11,192 bases of DNA from an uncultured Bacilli bacterium (GTDB lineage: Bacteria; Bacillota_I; Bacilli_A; RF39; UBA660), in assembly GCA_948687865.1 (NCBI GenBank), contig CAPQQE010000032.1:1-11192 (forward strand), given 5' to 3'. The notes under the pieces were generated by a model. The model was given only the letters and a program-made list of their open reading frames with translations. It did no database searches and was not told the origin of the DNA. Of the stretch, positions 6,047-11,192 are shown in pieces. Position 1 is the stretch's first letter, and every line of letters starts with the position of its first letter. The position numbers and the translations under genes are program-made.

Positions 6047-6414
6047 ATATCATATATAGCTTTACTTTTTATAAGGTTGTCTAAAATAAACATAAACTCA
6101 TCATCGTTACTTAATTTTTCTAGAAGTTCTATCGATTTTTCAGATAAATTTATCTTATTTTGTATAGCTCGAGTTTCAATATCACTGGTTCTAATGTCAG
6201 TTTCTGCAAATAGGTATTCATAGCTAACATTATAAAAATCTTTAATTTTTTTTAAATTTTCTAATGTAGGTATTCTTCCTTGTTCATACCCCGTTATGGA
6301 ATTTATGTGAATATTTGTTGCTTTGCCAACTGCCATTCTACTTAATTTTTTTTCTTCTCTTAATTGCTTCATTCTTTCGGCAAATGCTTTGGCTTTTTCA
6401 CTTGGTTCACTCAT
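6028..6414 (-). CDS. XRE-family (cI/ImmR-like) repressor
   Basis: A 128-residue protein with a canonical HTH_3 domain over about residues 10-68: RMKQLREEKKLSRMAVGKAT, the recognition helix region HINSITGYEQGRIPTLENLKKI and the closing helix FYNVSYEYLF. The remaining ~55 residues are helical and acidic, typical of the dimerisation tail of phage and ICE immunity repressors. AAGGAGA ahead of the ATG at 6414 fixes the start. It is transcribed away from the replication operon, as in lysogeny or ICE control regions. No ImmA-type metallopeptidase or LexA-type peptidase domain is visible, so how repression is relieved is unknown. Its own promoter appears to be the distant one at 6602-6630, giving a ~180-nt leader. 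Confidence 0.9.
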   Translation of the reverse strand: MSEPSEKAKAFAERMKQLREEKKLSRMAVGKATNIHINSITGYEQGRIPTLENLKKIKDFYNVSYEYLFAETDIRTSDIETRAIQNKINLSEKSIELLEKLSNDDEFMFILDNLIKSKAIYDIKKEDN

Positions 6415-6430
6415 ATTAATTCTCCTTTCA

Positions 6431-6466
6431 ACACTACAATAAGTGTATTTGTTTAAAAAAATACAC
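6431..6466. promoter_or_regulatory. Candidate repressor operators in the XRE leader
   Basis: Two overlapping inverted repeats: ACACT-N6-AGTGT (6431-6446) and GTGTATTT (6443-6450) with AAATACAC (6459-6466). The first resembles the 16-mer at 6519-6534, and both share AAGTGTATT. They lie between the repressor start codon and its predicted promoter, so binding could block elongation or the RNA hairpin could affect translation. Assignment to the XRE protein is inference. Confidence 0.5.
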
Positions 6467-6484
6467 AATTCTTTTAAAAAAGTA

Positions 6485-6512
6485 TTGACAATGTATTAGC
6501 ATATGTTATAAT
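6485..6512 (+). promoter_or_regulatory. Rightward promoter of the replication operon
   Basis: TTGACA (6485-6490), 16 bases, TATAAT (6507-6512): both hexamers are perfect sigma-A consensus. The start is predicted near 6519, giving a leader of about 150 nt to the ATG at 6668. The operator-like ACACCACTTGAAGTGT begins at that start site. Confidence 0.85.
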
Positions 6513-6518
6513 GACATT

Positions 6519-6534
6519 ACACCACTTGAAGTGT
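6519..6534. promoter_or_regulatory. Candidate operator at the rightward promoter start site
   Basis: ACACCACTTGAAGTGT has ACAC/GTGT ends and an inner CACTT-G-AAGTG palindrome. It covers the predicted +1 of the rightward promoter, a classic position for a cI-like repressor. The related sequences at 6431-6446 and 1725-1738 support a shared regulator. Confidence 0.55.
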
Positions 6535-6601
6535 ATTAAAATTATAAATCACACTTTGTATTTAACTATATCAGCTAATATATAAGTGAATTTATATAAA
6601 A

Positions 6602-6630
6602 ATTATATACCAAATATTGTGTATTGTCAA
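6602..6630 (-). promoter_or_regulatory. Leftward promoter facing the rightward promoter
   Basis: Read on the minus strand: TTGACA (6630-6625), 17 bases, TATAAT (6607-6602), a perfect consensus promoter at the ideal spacing. Its start is predicted near 6595 and its transcript runs left through the rightward promoter into the XRE gene. An ATATTG/CAATAT inverted repeat (6614-6619 and 6628-6633) overlaps its -35 box and spacer. Confidence 0.75.
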
Positions 6631-6667
6631 TATAGAGTGGTGAATTCAAACAAAAAGGAGGAAAAAA

Positions 6668-7294
6668 ATGTTTGAAGAATATGAAAAAAGTTCCAGAGGG
6701 ACTATACCGTTCTCTAAAGAAGAGTACGAGGAAATCAGTAGAGAGGAGGACAAAAAAATATTAGACCCAACATATATCGAGTCTAATACTATTGATGATT
6801 TTTCCACCTCATCAGTAGATATTATATCAAATAATGGTATAAATGGCAACGGAGATTTTGATTTTGAGACTGAAGAAAAGTCAAAGGAATTATCTCCTAT
6901 GCAAAAATCTAGACTTTCTAGGTTAGTTGAACTTGTAGATGATGAAGAAAATCTAGCAGAATTGATAGATGTTTCATCAATATATCTACAAGATAAAAAA
7001 ATGGGTATTTTAACTTTTAGTTATAATGTCTATAAAAATGGAGAGTTTCTTAAAAAAATTGAAGACAAATTATTCTTTGATGAAAATAATTTAAACAGTT
7101 TTAACTACAACGAGGGAAAACTATCTTTAATTTTAGAGAAATATAGAGTTAAATTAACAGACTCCGATTATGAAGATGTTAATAGTATTGCAAAAGCAAT
7201 TAAACATCTAATTGGAACAAGAGTTATTTTAACTCAAAAAACAAAAGGAGAATACAAGAATTATAGAATTGTATCTCTTGAAAGTGAGGTGTAA
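6668..7294 (+). CDS. Acidic hypothetical protein, possible ssDNA-binding/replication accessory
   Basis: A 208-residue protein with a strong AAAGGAGG site. Residues 1-80 are acidic and Ser-rich and look disordered. From about residue 75 (SPMQKSRLSRLVELVDDEEN) a folded part follows with alternating strands, and the C-terminus reads LIGTRVILTQKTKGEYKNYR. That ending, in a small protein directly ahead of a replicative ATPase, recalls DUF669-type phage proteins and OB-fold accessory factors, but the match is weak. It is the first gene under the consensus rightward promoter, and the ATPase gene starts 2 bases after its stop. Confidence 0.75.
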   Translation: MFEEYEKSSRGTIPFSKEEYEEISREEDKKILDPTYIESNTIDDFSTSSVDIISNNGINGNGDFDFETEEKSKELSPMQKSRLSRLVELVDDEENLAELIDVSSIYLQDKKMGILTFSYNVYKNGEFLKKIEDKLFFDENNLNSFNYNEGKLSLILEKYRVKLTDSDYEDVNSIAKAIKHLIGTRVILTQKTKGEYKNYRIVSLESEV

Positions 7295-7295
7295 T

Positions 7296-9023
7296 ATGTA
7301 CTCTCAAGAAAATTTAACAGATTCTATTGAAGAAAATGTTATATTAGAAAATCAAAACGACAATGAAATAGGAGAAGAAAATTCACTCCAGGAAGTATTG
7401 GACAACAAAGAACAACGAGACACACAAAATAAAGATACTGGAGAACCTAATAACATTTCTTTGGAAACTGATGATGAAACATTAAAAGAACCTTTTATAT
7501 TAGATAGAGAAAAAATACTTATTTATATAAAGGAAGATATTAATGATAGAATTATAGAGGGTATTTTAGAAAAATACCCCTGTAATTTTAAAATTAAAGT
7601 TTCAGATGGAACTTTTTACATATACGAAAATTCTAAAATCAACACTCTTATAGATAATCGTTTCTTTTATTCTGCTTTAGGAATTGGAGTTGTCTCACAA
7701 ATTCAATGTCGCATAAAAAAATATGATAAAAACGGACCAAGGGAGTTTATCGGAGATATCGATAACCTTACTATATTACCTGATATATTATTACCGCTTG
7801 ATGATGAACGAGCTATTGATTTAAGAGATATTGAAGAAAAAGACAAATATAAGAGTTTATTTAATCATCTTCATTTAGTTAAGAGTACGCATAGTGAAGC
7901 TAATATTAAAGAAATAGCTAATTTTATAAATCAATATGTATTTGAATTTCCTTTAACTCAAGATGAAATAAATAATATTGTAGATAAAGTGAATTCTCTT
8001 TATTTAGAAAAATCTAATACTACAAAGCTTTTTAAAACATTAGATGAATATGAAGAAAGAGAAATTGAGTGGTTATTTTATCCATATATACCACTAGGAG
8101 CAATAACAATACTTGGAGGGGATCCTGGTTGTGGTAAAAGTTATTTATCCGTAGCTTTTGCTAGTATTGTTTCAAATGGTAATAAATTTCCATTTGAAAG
8201 TAAAGATACTCCAAAAAACGAGCCTGCTATGGTAATTATGCAAAACGGTGAGGACGGAATAGAAGATTCGATTAAACCTAGACTTACAAGAGCAGGAGCA
8301 AATCAAGAGAATGTTGGTGTAATTGTTGAAGAAACAGAATTATTAACATTTAGTGATTTAGATAAAATAGAAAGAACACTAGGATATAAAAAGCCAAAGC
8401 TAATTATATTTGACCCAGTACAAAGGTATATGGGAAATGTAAATTTGAACTCTTTAACAGAGGTTACAAATACATTAAAAGGACTTAGTAAATTAGCTCA
8501 AAAGTATAATTGTGCCATATTACTAATTATGCACTTAAATAAAGGACAAAATAAAGGAATATATCGACTTAATGGTTCAGTAGGACTTCCTGGTATAGCT
8601 CGTTCTGTTTTAATGGTACAAGATTTAAAAGATACTGATGACAAAGCTTTAGTACATGTTAAGTCTAATCTAGCTAAAAAAGGAATGGCAGTTATTTTTG
8701 AAATTACTGATAATGGTATTATTTTTAAAGAACAAGTTCCAGAAAGTAGTTTAAACCCAAGTAATGATAAGGAAGCTAAAGTTTCTCAAAAAGATATTGC
8801 TAAGGACTTTATAAAAGAAATATTAAAAAATGGAGAATTAGAAAGTAAAGTGATAAAAGATGAAGCACTTAATAGTAATATAGCCCCTGCTACATTAGAA
8901 CGAGCTAAAGCTGAATTGAGTTGTGTTAAAAGTTTTCAAAAAGATAAAAAATGGTATTGGAAACTTAAAGATGATGAAACATCAGATAATCATATATCAA
9001 ATAATGAAGAGGAGGTAATCTGA
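7296..9023 (+). CDS. RepA-like hexameric AAA ATPase/helicase (AAA_25 type)
   Basis: A 575-residue protein. Residues 1-70 are acidic and probably disordered; about 70-240 is an unrecognised N-terminal domain. The ATPase core has Walker A GGDPGCGKS (274-282), an acidic motif in IMQNGEDG, Walker B LIIFDP (369-374, Asp373) and the IMHLNKG sensor motif (around 411-417), matching RSF1010 RepA-type/AAA_25 ring helicases. The last ~80 residues, from SQKDIAKDFIKEIL to KKWYWKL, look like a winged-helix DNA-binding domain. Such proteins unwind the origin of plasmids and phages; no primase motif is visible here, so priming would need another protein or the host. The ATG at 7296 follows GTGAGGTG and sits 1 base after the previous stop; an in-frame TTG at 7269 is rejected. 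Confidence 0.88.
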   Translation: MYSQENLTDSIEENVILENQNDNEIGEENSLQEVLDNKEQRDTQNKDTGEPNNISLETDDETLKEPFILDREKILIYIKEDINDRIIEGILEKYPCNFKIKVSDGTFYIYENSKINTLIDNRFFYSALGIGVVSQIQCRIKKYDKNGPREFIGDIDNLTILPDILLPLDDERAIDLRDIEEKDKYKSLFNHLHLVKSTHSEANIKEIANFINQYVFEFPLTQDEINNIVDKVNSLYLEKSNTTKLFKTLDEYEEREIEWLFYPYIPLGAITILGGDPGCGKSYLSVAFASIVSNGNKFPFESKDTPKNEPAMVIMQNGEDGIEDSIKPRLTRAGANQENVGVIVEETELLTFSDLDKIERTLGYKKPKLIIFDPVQRYMGNVNLNSLTEVTNTLKGLSKLAQKYNCAILLIMHLNKGQNKGIYRLNGSVGLPGIARSVLMVQDLKDTDDKALVHVKSNLAKKGMAVIFEITDNGIIFKEQVPESSLNPSNDKEAKVSQKDIAKDFIKEILKNGELESKVIKDEALNSNIAPATLERAKAELSCVKSFQKDKKWYWKLKDDETSDNHISNNEEEVI

Positions 9024-9027
9024 TAAT
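9017..9027 (+). repeat. AATCTGATAAT repeat at the end of the ATPase gene
   Basis: This 11-mer recurs at 9452-9462 and 9460-9470 and, inverted, at 5946-5956. Here it spans the ATPase stop codon (TGA 9021-9023) and the bases directly before the next ATG, so a bound protein could also affect translation coupling. Confidence 0.45.
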
Positions 9028-9402
9028 ATGAATATTGATAAAGAAATTAAAAGTGAGATAGAAAGAATTGTATTACACACCATAGATATTACATTTTCTC
9101 TTTCTATACCTTTTAAAACAATTAAGAGTTTTTCTATATTTGGAATCTCATCAAGATTAAGTTTTAATAATAATATGAAAAATATTTATAGAGCTACTAG
9201 TTTTAATTGTTTTGAAGTAATTATAGATAAAACTCTATTAAAAAAGAAAAAAAGAAAAATTTTATTAAAAACTCCATTTGTGGTGGTTAGCATTAAATTT
9301 TCAAATGGAGCTGAAGAATTTTATCAATTTCCACATGGTTTTTTTCAAAATATTTATACGAGTACTGATGATATAAGTTTATTAGTTTTTAAAAATGTTT
9401 AG
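9028..9402 (+). CDS. Hypothetical protein, 124 aa
   Basis: Not recognised. A basic protein with hydrophobic strands (ITFSLSIPFKTIKSFSIFGI, FVVVSIKFSNG) and a lysine block KKKKRK near residue 72. The overall pattern suggests a compact beta-rich fold; no certain membrane segment. GGAGG (9011-9015) lies 12 bases from the ATG, a long gap. It is the last gene of the replication operon, and no clear terminator follows before the repeats. Confidence 0.7.
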   Translation: MNIDKEIKSEIERIVLHTIDITFSLSIPFKTIKSFSIFGISSRLSFNNNMKNIYRATSFNCFEVIIDKTLLKKKKRKILLKTPFVVVSIKFSNGAEEFYQFPHGFFQNIYTSTDDISLLVFKNV

Positions 9403-9423
9403 ATATAACTACGACAACTTTAA

Positions 9424-9473
9424 AACTGATAATCACATCTCATATAATGGAAATCTGATAATCTGATAATCTG
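9424..9473 (+). repeat. Tandem CTGATAAT repeats (candidate iterons or resolvase half-sites)
   Basis: CTGATAAT occurs at 9426-9433, then twice head to tail at 9455-9462 and 9463-9470, followed by a partial CTG. Positions 9451-9468 are the exact inverse of 5940-5957. Two readings fit: iterons for the RepA-like ATPase operon just upstream, or half-sites for the resolvase just downstream, because the Tn3/gamma-delta res half-site core is also of the form TCTGATAAT (from memory). Confidence 0.6.
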
Positions 9474-9490
9474 CGTATTTCAAAGTATAC

Positions 9491-9534
9491 TTTAACAAAC
9501 TCTATTAAACTATACGGAAATAGAGTTTGTTAAA
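9491..9534. repeat. 16-bp perfect inverted repeat upstream of resolvase
   Basis: TTTAACAAACTCTATT (9491-9506) and AATAGAGTTTGTTAAA (9519-9534) are exact complements around a 12-nt spacer. No T-run follows, so it is not an ordinary terminator. The half-site contains ACAAAC/GTTTGT, also present in the next inverted repeat, consistent with paired binding sites of one protein, most simply the resolvase. Confidence 0.7.
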
Positions 9535-9555
9535 TACAATAATTGAAATTATAAA

Positions 9556-9587
9556 CGTTTGTAATTTGCTGTTGACTTTTACAAACG
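9556..9587. repeat. CGTTTGTAA/TTACAAACG inverted repeat over the resolvase promoter
   Basis: Nine-base perfect arms (9556-9564 and 9579-9587) with a 14-nt spacer, flanked by a second pair AATAATT/AATTATT. The total span of ~32 bp is close to the size of a resolvase crossover subsite. The spacer contains the TTGACT -35 box, so binding would autoregulate the resolvase. Confidence 0.6.
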
Positions 9588-9601
9588 AATTATTGGATAG
9601 T
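9572..9601 (+). promoter_or_regulatory. Probable resolvase promoter
   Basis: TTGACT (9572-9577) followed after 18 bases by GATAGT (9596-9601); TAGTAT at 20 bases is an alternative. The -10 box is weak. It lies inside the inverted repeat at 9556-9587. Confidence 0.4.
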
Positions 9602-9621
9602 ATTTTCGAAAGGAGTTGAAA

Positions 9622-9672
9622 ATGTATTATGAACGAAGTATCAAGAAAATATGGATATGTGAGAACCAGTAG
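9622..9672 (+). CDS. Short upstream ORF overlapping the resolvase start
   Basis: ATG at 9622 sits 6 bases after AAAGGAG, the best spacing, and encodes 16 residues (MYYERSIKKIWICENQ) before TAG, out of frame with the resolvase. The resolvase ATG is 7 bases further on and 13 from the same site. It may be a decoy start that keeps resolvase levels low, or chance. Confidence 0.3.
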   Translation: MYYERSIKKIWICENQ

Positions 9673-10246
9673 TAAGGATCAGAACGAGGCACGCCAAATT
9701 AAAGCTCTAGTAGATAGTGGTGTTGAAAATCGATTTATATTTGTTGATAAACAAAGTGGAAAAGATTTTAATAGAAGTCAGTATTTGGTTTTAAAAAATG
9801 CTCTAAGAGAGGGAGACCTCTTAATTGTTAAGAGTATTGACCGTTTTGGAAGAAATTATTCTATGATAATTGATGAGTGGAGAGATATTACTTTAAATAT
9901 TAAAGCTGATATTAAAGTTTTAGATATTCCCCTACTCGATACTACACAACATAAAGATTTGTTAGGAAATTTTATTGCTGAATTAACGCTCCAAGTCTTA
10001 AGTTTTGTTTCAGAACAAGAGAGAGCTTTTATTAAGCAAAGACAAAGTGAGGGTATTGCATTAGCAAGAGCTAAAGGTATTAAATTTGGAAGAAAAAAAG
10101 TAGAAAAACCTACTAATTGGGATGAAGTAATGAAAAAATGGAAACACAACAACATTACTGCTGTACAAGCTATGAAAGAGTTAGATTTAACAAAAACTAC
10201 TTTTTATAAACTTGTAAAAGAAGAAAATAAGGAGAATAAAAGATGA
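9629..10246 (+). CDS. Small serine resolvase/invertase
   Basis: A 205-residue member of the Tn3-resolvase/invertase family, full length. The N-terminal catalytic motif YGYVRTSSKDQ gives Arg12 and the nucleophile Ser14; the second arginine motif is SIDRFGRN near residue 75. The long E helix carries FVSEQERAFIKQRQSEGIALA, followed by KGIKFGRKK and a C-terminal helix-turn-helix (WKHNNITAVQAMKELDLTKTTFYKLVKE). It cuts and rejoins DNA through a phosphoserine link, resolving dimers or inverting a segment. Inverted repeats directly upstream are the natural target. The start is the first in-frame ATG after a stop at 9617-9619. The next gene overlaps by ATGA. Confidence 0.93.
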   Translation: MNEVSRKYGYVRTSSKDQNEARQIKALVDSGVENRFIFVDKQSGKDFNRSQYLVLKNALREGDLLIVKSIDRFGRNYSMIIDEWRDITLNIKADIKVLDIPLLDTTQHKDLLGNFIAELTLQVLSFVSEQERAFIKQRQSEGIALARAKGIKFGRKKVEKPTNWDEVMKKWKHNNITAVQAMKELDLTKTTFYKLVKEENKENKR

Positions 10247-10441
10247 TGAATATAGAATTTTATACAACATTTCCTATTGAAATGAAGCAAGACAAAGAAT
10301 TATTAATTTTTCGCACTAGAGCTACTAGTGATGATAATATTCAGTTAGAACAACAAAAACATATACTAGAAAGGTATATAAAAACACAAAAAATAGATTT
10401 TGAAAGAAATATAAAAAATCATAAAGTAAAGAGGGATATAT

Positions 10442-10452
<11 letters not shown>
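10243..10452 (+). CDS. Short serine-recombinase-like protein, nucleophile replaced by Thr
   Basis: A 69-residue protein overlapping the resolvase stop (ATGA) with AAGGAG upstream. Residues 18-52 read like the start of a serine-recombinase catalytic domain: KELLIFRTRATSDDN, then QLEQQKHILERYIKTQ. Aligned with YTRVSTFDQ of the recombinase at 10923, Arg26 is kept while the catalytic Ser position is Thr28. The protein ends after the first helix and cannot be a working recombinase. It may be a regulatory remnant or an accessory peptide. The match is short, so the family assignment is tentative. Confidence 0.6.

Positions 10453-11192
<740 letters not shown>

Noticed and set aside
6646..6849. Minus-strand open frame over the start of the acidic protein gene
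   Set aside because: Antisense to a gene with a perfect ribosome site and a consensus promoter; composition reflects the acidic/Ser-rich codons.
9856..10155. Minus-strand open frame inside the resolvase gene
   Set aside because: It lies wholly antisense to a well-recognised resolvase and has no supporting start signals.

Overview
The window is very AT-rich on both strands and its genes are packed tightly behind AAGGAG/AGGAGG-type ribosome binding sites. TGA works as a stop codon, for example in the ATGA-type overlap between the resolvase and the next gene, and tryptophan is TGG, so the standard bacterial code fits. Together with Asn/Lys/Ile-rich proteins and many Rho-independent terminators, this points to a low-GC Bacillota (Bacilli or Clostridia relative), not a Mycoplasma. 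The content is accessory: an XRE-type repressor, a RepA-like hexameric ATPase, small DUF proteins of the kind found on plasmids and ICEs, a resolvase and a large serine recombinase. I read it as part of an integrative or plasmid-like mobile element.

Layout: (1) 1-2090 has the tail of an upstream gene, a terminator, a leader full of inverted repeats, and four small rightward genes: a KYG-repeat protein related to phage homing-endonuclease DNA-binding regions, then three unknown proteins. (2) 2050-2532 has a bidirectional terminator, a leftward ribbon-helix-helix regulator, and a consensus promoter driving a ~113-nt structured RNA with three hairpins that ends in a terminator. (3) 2573-4789 holds two membrane-anchored, outward-facing, Cys-containing proteins, one with an RsgI-middle-like domain and one with an Ig-like (DUF5011-like) domain plus an Asn-rich linker, closed by a terminator. 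(4) 4829-6046 has an unknown protein, a zinc-finger-DUF4314 protein and a DUF2958 protein, closed by a terminator shared with the convergent repressor gene.

(5) 6028-9402 is the control and replication core: a leftward XRE repressor, and a rightward operon of an acidic protein, the RepA-like ATPase and a small unknown. The two transcription units are driven by promoters that face each other, so their leaders overlap by about 77 nt. (6) 9403-11192 has tandem CTGATAAT repeats, two large inverted repeats, a small serine resolvase, two short proteins that look like serine-recombinase catalytic domains with the nucleophile replaced (Thr and Pro), and the start of an intact large serine recombinase that runs off the window.

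Working model (inference): the repressor sets the switch between the facing promoters; the RepA-like operon drives replication of the excised form; the resolvase acts on repeats next to its gene; and the large serine recombinase integrates and excises the element. The two recombinase-like proteins without a nucleophile may be accessory or directionality subunits. The most novel-looking items are the three-hairpin RNA, the facing promoter switch and the nucleophile-less recombinase pair.
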